DNA of 64,000 bases from Atherix ibis (GCA_958298945.1 CATQJD010000001.1:1982273-2046272), one strand, 5' to 3'; shown: positions 30,301 to 42,527, numbered from the stretch's first letter. A program made the numbers and translations. Notes: generated by a model not told the origin, from the sequence alone.

Positions 30301-33281
30301 TCTCGTCTGGTCCATTCTTAATATTCCAATCATCTGTTAGAGTTTTCTTTTTCTCTTGTTTACTGGGTCATTATTTTAATTATTTAAATTCATATTATTG
30401 TATTATTATTCGGTTGTTAGGCTTACTTTTTCTCTTACATTTGCTCATAAAAACGATATTTTCTTTCAAAGCCTATAAATCGGCTTGATTCTACTTATTT
30501 TAAATAAAATGGTTATATACAAAAGTGACTAGCTTTAACATAGAGAAATAAATAAAATGGTTACATACAAGAATAACTAGCTTTAACTTAAAGAGAAAAT
30601 TAATATTTGATATTATCACAACTTATTATTATTAACCGAATCCTTGTTAGCACAATATAATTTAGATTTTATTTATTTAATTTTTTATTTTTGCTTTTTG
30701 TTTTGTTTTTGAGTTCTCTTTAATAACCAACTTTTTACATATACAACCACCACGTGTATTTTTTTAAAACGAAGAACCCAGCCACTTTTGATTGCACAGC
30801 ACCAAAATCCAAACGTAAGAGAACGAAAACATACGCCTTTTTTCCTAAACATGCCGCGTTTTAAATTTTCGCCTCTTCTCTCGGTAGCCATTAATCTCGC
30901 TCGGTGAACGAGGCAGCTGATACTGAAATTAATGGATACGCAGATGGTTCTCAGCAAGGAGTTGCCGTTACTGTCAATGTTGAGTGGTACAGGTCGATGA
31001 TAACGAATATGTAGTTTCAATAATCCAGCGCTACCAATCACACAGTCCATACCATAATTGATTTATTATAAGAAAAGTTTAGCGTGTCCATAATTTCAAG
31101 AAATGCAGATGTACAATGGCGTCTAAGAAATGCAGATGTACAATATGTCCATTTCTTATAAACTGTAATTTTTATTATTTTACATATAACTATTCAAATA
31201 CGATAGGTGGTTGATCCCAGTTGTGAGTGTTGATACCCTCGTTAATATTGTTATTTACTTCAGTTATTTACATTTCAATACAGTTTTCGGCAAAATTGTT
31301 TGGTACTTCATTTTTCCGTAGAAGCATCCTCTAATGTGAACGGATTGATATTGTTTTGGATTCTACCTGTTGAATTTTCATTTTGCATGTTTAACTTATC
31401 ATTTTCTGTATCACCGTTTTATAGCGTTATATGATTTGAGCTCTGGATTGCGTTTTCGGATATTTGCTTGAATTTTTGTGTCTTTATTTTTTTTTTTTTA
31501 TTATACCGCATGAATTTTTATTATCAGCCGGTGTCAATGTCACCACAGCATTTAAGCCAATCGTCAAATCGTAATAACATTTACTTCTTTTTTTCTATAT
31601 TATTTTTTCCGTTGTATGGAATTTTCAGTAAAATTTTAAGTTTACTTATGAGACATTCTTGTTTCGCACATTGTGAGAACTATTTGAAAATTTACGTTTT
31701 ATATATTAAATTTCAATCATAATTCGAGCTGAGCATATACGGTAGGTCATCGTTCTGGAAAAGAGGGACTTTCAACATTACAGGAGCGAACGATGTATCA
31801 AGCGTGGTTTTGGGAATTGCACAAAAGGAGTACCGTAATGCCAATACTCCTCCCAATAAAGTTCGTAATGCCAATACTCCTCCCAATATATAAGTATATA
31901 TAAAAAAATATACCATATATAAAAAAGAAAATTGGTTTTTTTTGCAAATTTTTACCTCATTTCTTTTTACTTCAAATATTTACGCTTCCATCTGTTTTTG
32001 ATATTTTAATATCCCATATCCTATGTTCGTTTACATCTGTGGTGTCTCCAATCTAAATAAACTCGTACTATATGGTATGATTTTTTTTGTTATGTTTGGG
32101 TGCAACGGCGATAGTGGCAAGTGATGGAACCTCTCTATAAGCTAGCAATGCTAGCCTGCAAGCATGCCCTACTACTTTCTGGTTTTCTGGATGATATATT
32201 GTAGTTATAATATTAGACTCATGGCTCTAGGACTTCACGTGTGCAATACATGCATTTTTATATTTTTTTTGCTTTACACCACCACCCTATTTGTCAACTG
32301 TAAGGAGGGGTAAAAAAACAGAATAAATGACGCCTAACATGGGCCCGATCCAAGGTTGTGATATCAAAATATTGCACCCTGTGACTTTATGAAGTATATG
32401 TGTCTCATTAACCTCAAGAATACGAGAATTTGCTTCCACTACTGCTAGTTACTCCACTCGATGATGAGGATATTTCAGTAAATAAACGTGGTTGGTATGC
32501 ATGGTTTGAACCATCTTAAGAATACGGGAGATGGCTCTTACTAACTACTGCTCTCGATGATCGACTACTTAAATTTGTTTATCTTGGGTTTTCCAACATT
32601 CTGCAAGCATCCTTATATAGAATCCTATCACTGGACTTGAATAGAAAATATCTAAAAAAGAAAAAACAACATAGAAACAAAAATGCTACATAAACATAAA
32701 TTCATTCGGTAATTCTTTGAAATTAATTTCCTTACTTTATTAATATATTTTGTTTTACAAATTCGTCTCTGGAAAGTGCTTTACCTTAATGTCATAAGTT
32801 AACTTTTTATCATATTACCGTGTATAGCCAGATATAATTCACAGATTTTAGTTCTACCTTTATATTTTATATATTCATTTATAATTCGTATCATTCGCTG
32901 CATAATTATGAAATCGTATTCCGTTCCATCATTATTAATATATATATTAATATCGCGTAATTTCTTCTATCGGATAATTGCTATCGGGTAATTTTTCTTC
33001 ACTAATTTGCTTGTTATTAGTTGGCCTCATTTCCCCCAGTAAATAAGTTACCACAATTTTTTTAACTAGTCATATTCCCTTGACTTCATACCTTATCTAA
33101 ATTTTACTTTTCCTTCACTGTATTTTTATTCGCTAACTACTTTCTTTACACCGGATTTTATTCCCTTAGAAAATGTTCTTATATTTAACTTTTATTGTAA
33201 TATTTGAAATTAGTACAGCGATTGATTATACTTTGATCGCTACCAACAACTGTACCATCGATTATCTATAAGTGGAATCGA
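27311..33281. other. Six kilobases of AT-rich sequence without recognisable genes
   Basis: No frame here shows family motifs. Small local duplications are visible: ggtgggctatggaatgaaaa repeated at 28632 and 28679; aaataaaatggtta-atacaa repeated at about 30504 and 30550; agaaatgcagatgtacaat twice near 31100; gtaatgccaatactcctccc twice at 31834 and 31866. A TATA-like ataaaag at 29958 with tcagta 32-34 bp downstream could be a promoter, but nothing downstream supports a gene. A 121-codon minus frame at 30685-31050 is unrecognised. 33000-33250 is T/C-rich, like the leader before the RING at 15.6 kb. Confidence 0.45.
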
Positions 33282-33440
33282 TGTGCGGTATATAAAGGAG
33301 AAGACTGGACCGTGGAAACAAAACTATAGCATACACAGTGTCAATATTCACTATACGAGTATAAGGCATGTTTGATCGAATGGCTTCAAGATAATACCAC
33401 CTGTCCTTTGTGCCGTAAACTAATTATTGTGGAACAATCT
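33282..33440 (+). pseudogene. Second RING-finger gag relic
   Basis: The frame reads YKWNRCAVYKGEDWTVETKL, stop, then TQCQYSLYEYKACLIEWLQD and NTTCPLCRKLII. It aligns with the RING at 15.65 kb: YKSMEKC-MVC-QGEE against YKWNRC-AVY-KGED, and HECLAHWLPKNRICSIR against KACLIEWLQDNTTCPLCR. Here the second Cys and both His ligands read Tyr and two residues are inserted, but the last CPLCR pair, damaged in the first copy, is intact. Between them the two copies keep all eight RING-H2 ligands. The flanking gag is not clearly recognisable. Confidence 0.6.
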
Positions 33441-34915
33441 CACCAATATCGAGGTACAAAAACCATAGTATAGAATATCCGACTAAGAGACATATAATCC
33501 CAGGAATATTCTTTCCCAGCACCAACATCGCCTCCAGGTAGAGCAGAAGCTTTGACGCCCAAACAGCTGATCCAGAAATCGTTTGGCTAGGAAGACATGT
33601 GATTGGAACTAGTAGATGGTGAACTGCCTCCCTATAGGCTTTTCGATAAATCGCATAAAACCTGTTCAGTGAAGAATATCCTTATTCCAGAACGATAAAC
33701 ACGTTCAGCTAGGGAGAGTGTCTGCGATATTTCTTCAGATACGGGTTACGCCTCAGAGTTCCGGTAGGCTGGAACAATTCCGAAACAGTAACATTTTGCT
33801 TCACGCCAGCCGTCCTCAAACTTGGGATTCAATAAATTACTCCAAAATGCCAACCACCGAAGATACCAGCAGTTATGAAAACACTCAGCCCGCCCATAAA
33901 TAATTAGAAAATTCACTCTAATAGAAGTTGAGACGCTACATATAGTCTCCCCACTTCGCAACCCCTGACTATCTTGAATTAAGAGAGGAAGTAATTGCCG
34001 ATAGTGATAACTACTAGTCTTGAAGGTAGATGAAGATTTTATGTGCATTCCTACACTCCCATGAATGAGATACCCGTTGCTCGAAGATGAGGCTTGGAGG
34101 TTGTAGTATTGTAATATCCTGCTCATAAACGGGATCAGGGCACGCGTCAACCGGATATTCTCCTACAGGGTTTTGTTTAATTTCCAGGTGGTCGCCCATT
34201 CTTCAAATTGTGGGGTATTACAAAAACTGGGTGGATTAAATAAAACTTTTCTCCTGACATCCACGGATTGACATCAAACCTTACATGCATAAAAGTAAAA
34301 AAATTTAACCAAGGCACTTTGACGAGCCTCCAAGACATATATCAGTACATCCAAAACTGTGAATTTCCGCGAGGGACAGGAAGTTTACCGCCAAAATTTC
34401 CAACTATGTAATTTTTTCAAGCAGTTTTGATTAAAACTTGGCATACGGTTTCTAAGTGCCGAATTAGATCTGAAAAGAATATGCAAAATCTACGAGGTAA
34501 GCTTCTGGGCGTCTATCACGCCAAGGATATTAGGCCATAATCCAGAGACATAAGCACCAAAAACGAATCAATCATGCAGAGGTACGTGGCATATCGTGGG
34601 ATTAGGTCTGCTGTAAAATTTCTCATGTATTACTTCTTATTAGAGCAATATGTCGAGAAGGAGTCGCCATAGACAAGAGCTCTGCGCATTAGAAAGGCTA
34701 TCTGTCATTTGGAAGCTAAATTGGGCATACATCTGTACTCGTACTCAGGCGATGGCCGAGTGGCTCATCGCATTTATATGCCTTGCTACCAAACCCCTGC
34801 GGGTAAATCTGCAGAAGAACTTGCGTTATTGCGAAGCTTTGGTATTGTGATTCAGTTGAAGTCGGTGTGCAACAAAGTTCGCAATACAAGGCCCGTGGAA
34901 AAGATCAAATGGTGA
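33441..34915 (+). other. Unidentified coding-like sequence after the second RING
   Basis: 33441-34250 has only broken frames; one minus-strand stretch near 34014-34199 (PVGEYPVDACPDPVYEQD) looks protein-like. On the plus strand 34450-34915 reads, with a few stops, RCRIRSEKNMQNLRGKLLGV, VKFLMYYFLLEQYVEKESP, RIRKAICHLEAKLGIHLYSY, GDGRVAHRIYMPCYQTPAGK and SAEELALLRSFGIVIQLKSV, ending at 34915. Composition and continuity suggest a real ancestral protein of perhaps 150 residues. I do not recognise the family. By position it could belong to the RING-gag retroelement. Confidence 0.35.
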
Positions 34916-35959
34916 CGTCAGTTGGGAAGAGAGATAGTTGGTATGTGAATGGTGGGTATTATGTTCTCTTAGCTATGTAAAATTAATCTTAAAATTAGAT
35001 AAACTAATGCATATGTGATTTTTCTATTATAGGATATAATAATATATATACGAGTATATAAACAAAAATTCAACAAACAAATACCATTTTCGAAATAATA
35101 AAATAATTCTAAGTTATAGTAGATAAAGATAAATAGAAAAATTAGAAAAAGAGCAATTAGTCAAATAATAGCTAAATTATCATTACTTGAAAAAAAAGTA
35201 AATAAATAGCAATATTATTGTATAATTATTACGACAATTATATTAGTTATATTAACAATACGTGATAAAAAAAACTTACTTAAATAATCAATAAGAATTC
35301 ACGAACAAATTTTCTAAAAAGTAAATATTTTATTGTCCGATGACTTATTTTAAATTATATATGGTGTTACCAAAATGATATGAATATCAATATAGATTAA
35401 TATTTTTTATTGTAACAGTAATTTAATGTATTCATAGTTATGGTTTTTAAAAAAAGGGAAAAAAATTTCTAATCGTCTGCAAATAATTATTAGACTTAGA
35501 CATCAAAGAATAAATTTGAGAAGTATAAAATGAATATTTTATGTAAAAGACGAAATTTTTCAATTCCTGCCAAGAGTTTTAAAATAAATTTTACATTAAA
35601 AATAATTTTGTTTTCTTTAATTGGATTTTAACTCTTATATTGAAAGTTATTTTCACAATATCTATTAGACTTATTTTACACTGAACGAATAAATGTATAA
35701 TACCGCCAAAATAGGAAATTTTGTTTAATAGACGTAATAATAATAAGAAAAAAAAGTCAATTGGCTTAATTTAAACTATACAGATATTTAATAAATTAAA
35801 AGCAAATAATTTTTCTTTATGAAAGCAATCAGTATTTTTTTAACCAAGAATGTACCATAAAATTTATAAATCACAGGAAATGTACAAACTGAATTTATTT
35901 ATGTATATATAGTTTCATGTTGTTTACTCCTATTAATTAGTCCCGTGAGTGTTCACATA
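34916..35959. other. No recognisable feature
   Basis: Very AT-rich, without long frames or repeats that I can see. Confidence 0.5.
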
Positions 35960-36293
35960 AACGGACCAACTGGTCGGCCAACTAGCCAAATTGTATCGTA
36001 CTAGCCAAATTTTATCGTGACAAATAGTCAGGGGCAGTTGCCCGACTATTTTGATGGTTGGTGAGTTGGTTAGAAGGAAATCAAAATATTTTGATTTTTA
36101 TGGGCGGAGTTAATGGTTGGAAGCTGAAGTTGGCTATGTGTGGGCAAGTTGTGACAACCGTATATCAAAAAATCATTTGTTTTTCGGTTTTTGTGTTGAA
36201 CACATCGCAGTGTTCGACAAATGGCTCATAATGAAATTTGGAGAAATTTTTTGAGGAGAGTTTTACCATTGAAGTATTTTTTACCATCTGGTA
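35960..36293 (+). repeat. Inverted repeat unit, left copy, probable MITE
   Basis: About 330 bp matching the reverse complement of 39156-39443, including gggcggagttaatggttgg, aagttgtgacaaccgtat, gttgaacacatcgcagtgtt and gagttttaccattgaagtat. The outer end carries gaccaactggtcggccaact repeats. The inner end stops where the right copy goes on with a second GGCC-rich end, so this copy is truncated. Confidence 0.85.
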
Positions 36294-37115
36294 TTTTAAC
36301 CAGATAGAGAGGTCTCTGCTAATTAAGGAATTTTATGTGTCCAACTCTCTTAATATGGAATAACAAATCTCATTGAGATACTACAGATGCAAATAAGACC
36401 ACAATTTTGACATCATCCCTATAAGGTTATAGAAAGTTTTAAGATGTTGATAGCGACAACTAAATGTCTCTTTCTTTGTCGTAGCAATTTTGTTCTTTCC
36501 TTCTGGTAAATATTGAACACAATTCCGACGATAACGATCGCTGTATCAAAACTATGAATTTTTCTTTCCAGATACTTTTTTAAAAAAATTAGCTTATGTA
36601 CAAAATTGGCTATTCTATTAGATGCATTTTTATGGAACCAACTAAATAAACTAATTTCAAAAATTTCTAAACATAAAAATAAATATTAATACAATATGGT
36701 TAGAGGCTGTAGAAAAATGAGTGTATTCCAAAAATTCTAAAAACTCTTTAACTTGTTGCCGTTCTTTGTCCGTTTTCCTGTCTATTCAGTTCTTTTTTCC
36801 CTTTACATTGGATCAAAGTAGACAATTAATTTGCATTTGTAAATATTTATCACTTTGCGTAGATAGTGCAGCTCTACTTGATACTTATGATTTGAACATT
36901 ATTTGATTATTCTGCCAAAGGACAAATAAAAATCTTTTTTGAATAATCTGCCAAAGATCAAATAATTTATTGCATATTTTCCATATTTTTTTTTTATTTT
37001 TTTTATTTTTATCTACAACTACAATTTTATTGTAACAAGCAGATTTACATAACATTTTAATTAACAATCTTGTGCATCATGAAGTGGGAGTAAACACCCA
37101 TCGGAGTTTCTCTAA
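36294..37115. other. No recognisable feature
   Basis: AT-rich sequence inside the inverted-repeat pair, downstream (in its orientation) of the LINE at 37116-38890. Confidence 0.4.
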
Positions 37116-38890
37116 CTAACGGAAGTTAGACTCCTCTAGAAAATCTCTAGGCCATTGTCTCTTAAGTCTCCGATGAGTGTTTCCGGGGAGGGCTGTACAA
37201 GGCAATTCTCTCACAAGTGGATTATGATGATAGGGTAAACGGGAGTGAAATTTTTGATATCTGGAAATGCACAGGTCATGAACAAAGGGAACATTTAGGT
37301 CACGATGTATTACAGTGTTACGAACATAAAAGGGGGCATCAACAATTTTACGGAGGATCTTGGATTGTAAGGCCTGGACGCGATAGGAATTGGAACGTTT
37401 CGTTGAACCCCAAAGTTCGATTCCATATGTCCAAATTGGTTTTATAATTGTATTGTAGATTAGAAGTTTACTTTTAATTGTTAGTTTCGAGCGTTTGTCC
37501 AGTAGTCTAAGAAGTTGTAGATAACGTCTGTTAGCTTCAGCTCTTTTTAATCTAGTATGTGGGTTCCATGTTAGTCTCTTGTCCAGGTAAAGTCCCAAAT
37601 AACGCACTTTATCATATTGCTATGAAGGTATAAAGGGGTAGGTTTACCTTGACAAAATGTGAAAGTAATGTGAGCACTCTTCTGTTCATTTACCTTCACT
37701 CTCCATCTTTTAAACCAAGATTGAAGGTTGTGGATATGGGATTGTAAATTGTTGGAAGCTAAGTCAGGATTTGAATGGGTAGTAAGTATGGCCGTATTGT
37801 CTGCATAAGTAGCAATGATAGTATTAGAATAAGCTGGAATGTCATGGGTATAAATATATTGTACTACCTTGTGGGACTCCGGCTAGAATAGGATATATTT
37901 CCGAGGATTCTGAGTTAATTGCAACTTGGAAATATCGTTGGGATAGATATGAATTTATGATAAGGTAGTATGTTGAAGGAAGAAAGCTCTTGAGTTTCCA
38001 AAGGAGTCCAGGATGCCACACACGATCAAAAGACTGGGAGATATCAAGAAATCCTTTTTGTAGCTAGGCATTCGTACGCGTTGCCATTGCATTCTCATTT
38101 TTCTCTTTTCGTTAATTAAAGTCCGTATTTCAGTTGGTAAATTTTGTTGTTGTGGTTGTGTAGTATTGTTAGAGATATGAGCGGTTGTGACTGCATGTTG
38201 TATATATATAGTGAGGTCATTTACAGCATCATTAATGTCATTTGCTGTTTTTAACGTTCGTTTCAATTCAATCTGTTGGTCTAATTTGTATCTAAATCTG
38301 TTCCAGTCTATTTTGCCATTTATCAGCCTAGGATGAAGAGTCTTTAAGATTGGCTTAGAAATAAGGGTAAGGAGAACAGGACTATGATCAGAGTTTAAAT
38401 CGGAAAGAGTTTCAATACTAGAATTCATGGTAATTGAAGGAGTGCTAATGAAGTAATCGAGGATATCAGGTCGTTTTGAAATAGATGTTGGCCAGTATGT
38501 TGGATTTGGAGGCGAAGTTATTTGATATGATGTATGGGATAGAGCTTCTTGAAGAATATTTCCTCGAGGGTTAGCAACGCGGCAACTCCATTGAGGGTGT
38601 TAAGCATTGTAATCACCACCCGCAATGAATGAGGCTCCAAGTGCGTGTAAGGATACAAATTCGAAACCAGTTATGGATTTATTGGGAGGACAATATACAG
38701 ATGCTACATTAAGATAAAATAAGGAGGTATCAATTGTAACAACTGTGGATTGCAGGGATTCAGAGGAAAAATTCGAGTGAATGTTATGTTGAATGGATTT
38801 GCTTATAAGGATAGCTGTTCCACCATGCGCCGTATTGTCAGGATGATTTTCCATATTTAAATAACAAATAAAAACATAAGCATGCACTTG
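37116..38890 (-). pseudogene. Jockey-clade LINE ORF2, internally deleted
   Basis: From 38890 downward: endonuclease with NTAHGGTAILISKSIQHNIH, LNVASVYCPPNKSITGFEFV, FIAGGDYNA-stop-HPQW and SDLNSDHSPVLLTL. Next is the linker (RTLINEKRKMRMQWQRVRMP). Then, directly joined, come RT motif A (QSFDRVWHPGLLWKL), motif B (LAGVPQGS), motif C (TYADNTAIL, second Asp changed to Asn) and the tail VIWDFTWT / YLGLYLDKRLTWNPHTRLKR and IYNTIIKPIWTYGIELWGST to 37116. The RT N-terminal third, between linker and motif A, is deleted. ORF1 is not found upstream. Confidence 0.85.
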
Positions 38891-39097
38891 GTAAATTCTG
38901 AAGTAAATAACTTCTTTACTTAATTTGTTTTTTATACCAGAAAGAAGATATATCAGAGAATATAGTAAAATAAACAATAAACGATGAAGAGATTTCCTTT
39001 GACTAAAATATTCTTCTCATTCTGCTGAACACAAATTTTTTGATGTTTCACACAAACACAGCTAAAAATATTTGAATGGTTTGATAGAAGTTGGAAC

Positions 39098-39443
39098 GTG
39101 TGTGGCGTGGTCGGCAAACCGGTTGGTCGACCAGTTGGCCAAGCTGGCCTGTGCGCAAAAAATACTTCAATGGTAAAACTCTCCTCAAAAACTCTCTCTA
39201 AAGTTCATTATTAACAACAGCCATTTGTCGAACACTGCGATGTGTTCAACACAGAAACCGAAATACAAATGATTTTTTGACATACGGTTGTCACAACTTG
39301 CCCATACACAGCCAACTTCAGCTACCAACCATTAACTCCGCCCACAAAAATCAAAATATTTCGATTTTCTTCCAACACACGATACAATTTGACTAGTTGG
39401 CCGACCAGTTGGCCGACCAAGTTGGCCTGTGTGTGGGCCCGTT
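39098..39443 (-). repeat. Inverted repeat unit, right copy, about 345 bp
   Basis: This is the complete form of the unit at 35960-36293, in opposite orientation. Both ends carry runs of a 12-bp motif near ggtcggccaact: cggttggtcgaccagttggc on the left, actagttggccgaccagttg on the right. No coding sequence. Size, non-coding content and inverted subterminal repeats fit a MITE. The class of autonomous element is unknown. Confidence 0.8.
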
Positions 39444-39959
39444 TAGAAAATATTTATTCATTTATTTATTTTTTTAGGCGATTGCCACATATATAAAAGA
39501 AAATATAGACTTCAGATATTATAAAAAAGAGATCCACTTTGAATCGATTAAAATGTTACAGATATTTAACAAATTTAAAGGCGAACTTTTTTTTAATGAA
39601 ATGTATCATAATTTTAATAACCAAACATATCTGTAACATATGTTTTTAAAAATCACAGTCAATATAAAATATATATAATTTCTATATATATAACAAAAAA
39701 TATAAAATACTTTAGACATTACGAAAAAAGAATAAAAGAATGGAAACGGGAAAAATATGTGTCTAACTTTAATGAAAGAAAACTAAGAATAAAACCGAAG
39801 TACGTTAAATAAAAGCTAATATTTAAAGAAGCGAGTGTAATTTATACGTTGAGTGCTATTTTTTGAAATCATGACCTTAGTTTAATGCTTGCATGTTTAA
39901 ATTATTTTTGTTCTTTTACTTGGAGGAATTAGATATTTTAGGAGTTGAAAAAAAATAAA
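39444..39959. other. No recognisable feature
   Basis: AT-rich spacer between the right repeat unit and the next LINE. Confidence 0.4.
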
Positions 39960-39979
39960 GAAAAATAAAAGAACCCTAA

Positions 39980-41353
39980 ATATGGTGCATTGACTATTTT
40001 ACGTAGGATTCTAGATTGTAGTCATTGGATTCGGAGTGATTTGGACTGCTTCGTCGAACTACAAAGTTTAAGTTCGCACGTCCAGATTGGCTTCAGTACT
40101 ATATTGTAAAGTAGCAATTTGCTCTATCCATTAAATTTAGTTCCTTGCGGTTTCATGTTAATCGATTAACGAATTTGAGTTCTAGATAAAATACCTCGTC
40201 TTTTGGTGAAATAATGCTGCTATTCAAAGTTATGGAATGAGATGGTTCTTGAGAAAAATTTAAAGTAATATGCATGCATTTTTATTGTCTTAGATTTTTA
40301 TTGTTGGTGGGAACGTCATGAGTGTATATATTGTATAATAAGGGATCAAGAATATTTGTGGAGTATCTGTACGGATAGGCGTTATCTCAGAATGATCGAT
40401 ATTAAAATCCATCTAAAAATCTCGTTTCGAGAGGTGCGATTTTATAATAAGGAAGTATGGAATAAGAAGTTTTTTCTTTAGCTTCCAGAGAAGCCCAGAA
40501 TGCCATACTCTGACGAAACCTTGAGCTTTGTGCAAAATATGACTGGGCAGTTTTATTTCTGCTCATGAGAAGATGCATTTAAGTCAACCACGCGAATACA
40601 CTGCTGGAATGTAATGTGTTCACCTCAAAATCCGAATTGGTATTGGGGAATTATATTTCCGCCTTCGAAGATGGCATAAAGCAGTTTTAAAATTAATTTT
40701 GTCACTATTTTGATAAGAGGGCAGTAAGCTTATTGGGCTTACAGATAATTTTTTTACTGAGAATTTTTAAAGTTGGGGAAAATATGATGTCTGGAGAATG
40801 CTGTTGTATATATATATATGAATAGAACGAAAGCTTTTTTGGATAATTGCTTTAATATTTCGGATGTTATAAAATCATAACCCGGAGATTTTGTTCTTTG
40901 TAATCGTTGAATGAGATTATTAACTTCGGAAGGTATAAAATCTTTGTAAGGTAGGTTTATATATGTATATGGGTATTGATAAGTTCTTGGGTATTTTGTT
41001 TTCCTGAGCTTTGTGTGGCTAAAAAGTTTCCGTTATGTAGTCGCCAAAAGCATCTACTGTTTGTTTCTCTGTCTTCATCATCTACTGCTAACTAAAACAC
41101 AAAAAAGTAGGAGAGGTGCCACTTTTTTGTGTTTTAGTTAGCGTGAAGTGGTGATTAACTGGGTATATTGATTAAATTGTTCTTTATTGTAGTTAGTTAT
41201 ATCTTGTTTTAGTTTGCGCTGAAGTCGATTGAGTTTTAGTTTGTCACTGGGAATCCTGGTATGTTGCCATTTAGTTATTGCTCTCCGAATTTCGCTTATA
41301 AGCATTTGCATTTAAAATGTTATATTGTTTCGGTAGTAGTTTATTTTCCGAGG
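39980..41353 (-). pseudogene. LINE reverse transcriptase relic
   Basis: Frames reading ATRIRRAITKWQHTRIPS-like linker sequence, LKLNRLQRKLKQDITNYNKE, then VNNLIQRLQRTKSPGYDFIT, SEILKQLSKKAFVLFIYIYN and ILQTSYFPQL identify the RT N-terminal region of a jockey-clade ORF2. Later parts are degenerate, with RT-tail sequence down to about 39980. A 22-bp hairpin (41087-41142) disrupts the linker. Confidence 0.7.
41087..41142. repeat. Perfect hairpin, 22-bp arms, 12-nt loop, inside LINE sequence
   Basis: gctaactaaaacacaaaaaa begins the left arm (41087-41108) and is exactly inverted at 41121-41142. It lies where the LINE linker coding (FNQYTQLITTS) breaks off, between LINE-derived sequences on both sides. 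Confidence 0.9.
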
Positions 41354-41355
41354 TA

Positions 41356-42525
41356 CACAGTGTTTCCCAAAAATAACCGAATTTTTTGGATATAGAATAA
41401 AATACACATTATATTATCTTTGAGAGTTATTATTTATTCAACATAGGTTCCATTAGACTCAATACAACGTTTGGAACGATCAAGCAGCGCATGCATAGAT
41501 TTTTTAATGTCATTTATAGGAATGTTCTTCAGCACCTCGGTTACGGCTGCTTGAATGGCTGGGATATCATCATAAAATGCTCCTTTCATCTTGGTTTTCA
41601 GTTTTGGAAATAGAAAATAGTCACATTGTGATAGATCAGGCGAATACGGAGGATGGTTGATGAGAGAAATCCGTTTTTTCATCAAAAATTCGTTCACTTT
41701 TTGGTCTTGTGAGTTGGTGCATTATCGTGCAATAAAAACAGCTGTTTTCCTGCTGGATATTCAGGTCTAACACGACCAATTCTTTTCCACAAACCATCTA
41801 AAATGCCCAAATAGTATTCTTCATTAACAGTTCGACCTTCTGGTACAAATTCCTTGTAGAAAATACCTTTCGAATCATAAAAAGTAATCAACATTGTCTT
41901 GATTGGAGACTTCTGAAAACGCAATTTTTTCTGTTTTGGCTCGCCTTTGGACTTCCATTCAGCAGATTGACGCTTAGTTTCAGGGTCATATTTAAAGTCC
42001 CATGACTCATCACCAGTTATGATTGAATCAAGAAAGTCTGGATCGTTTTAAGCAGTTTCAAAAATGTCTTTGAAATGCTCCACACGAGCGATTTTTTGGT
42101 CTTCATTTAATTCATGTGGAACAAAACGCGCAAAAACCTTTCTTTTACCTAAATTTTCAGTTAAAATTCTCCAAATAGTGTTTTTACTCGTATTTAATTC
42201 CTCAGTCAAAATTCTCGTAGTAAAATTTGCATCGATACCAATGATTTCATGGACTTTTTCCACCAATTCAGCAAGATTACTAGTTTTGGACGTCATTTAA
42301 ATCCTCACAACCATTTTTAAATCGTGTAAACCACGTATAAACTTGAGTACGACTCATACAATCATCACCATAAACTTTTTCTATCAATTCGTATGTCTCA
42401 GCGAATTTTTTATCAAGTTTAACACAACATTTTATATTTGCTCTTTGTTTCATTTTTGTTTTTTCACAATAGCACACTTTTCTTTTATTGAAATGGCTGT
42501 AACTTTCACATACGGAAACACTGTG
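41356..42525 (-). mobile_element. Mariner element C, both ends present
   Basis: Terminal inverted repeats cacagtgtttcc (41356) and ggaaacactgtg (ending 42525), each flanked outside by TA, giving an element of 1170 bp. It is inserted in a jockey-clade LINE. A transposase relic fills it on the minus strand. Confidence 0.9.
41434..42453 (-). pseudogene. Mariner C transposase relic
   Basis: Starts near MKQRANIKCCVKLDKKFAET, then TQVYTWFTRFKNGCEDLNDV (first HTH). After a frameshift near 42290 it reads LAELVEKVHEIIGIDANFTT, NTIWRILTENLGKRKVFARF and VPHELNEDQKIARVEHFKDI. A stop at about 42048 precedes the first catalytic block ITGDESWDFKYDPETKRQSA. Then YDSKGIFYKEFVPEGRTVNE, LFLLHDNAPTHK (second Asp) and, after a frameshift at about 41695, INHPPYSPDLSQCDYFLFPK (third Asp, DD34D spacing) and the C-terminus RSKRCIESNGTYVE. 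All three Asp are present, but the frame is broken in at least three places. It differs clearly from mariners A, B and D. Confidence 0.9.
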
Positions 42526-42527
42526 TA

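Noticed and set aside
30685..31050. 121-codon minus-strand frame
   Set aside because: No recognisable domain. The start and C-terminus are low-complexity (KRTQKQNKKQK from a T/A run), and no splice or promoter context supports it. It might be a relic, but I cannot defend it as a gene.
34745..34830. tRNA-like box: ggcgatggccgagtggct
   Set aside because: It resembles a tRNA A-box, but there is no matching T-arm or acceptor stem, and it lies inside a protein-like frame (YSGDGRVAHRIY).
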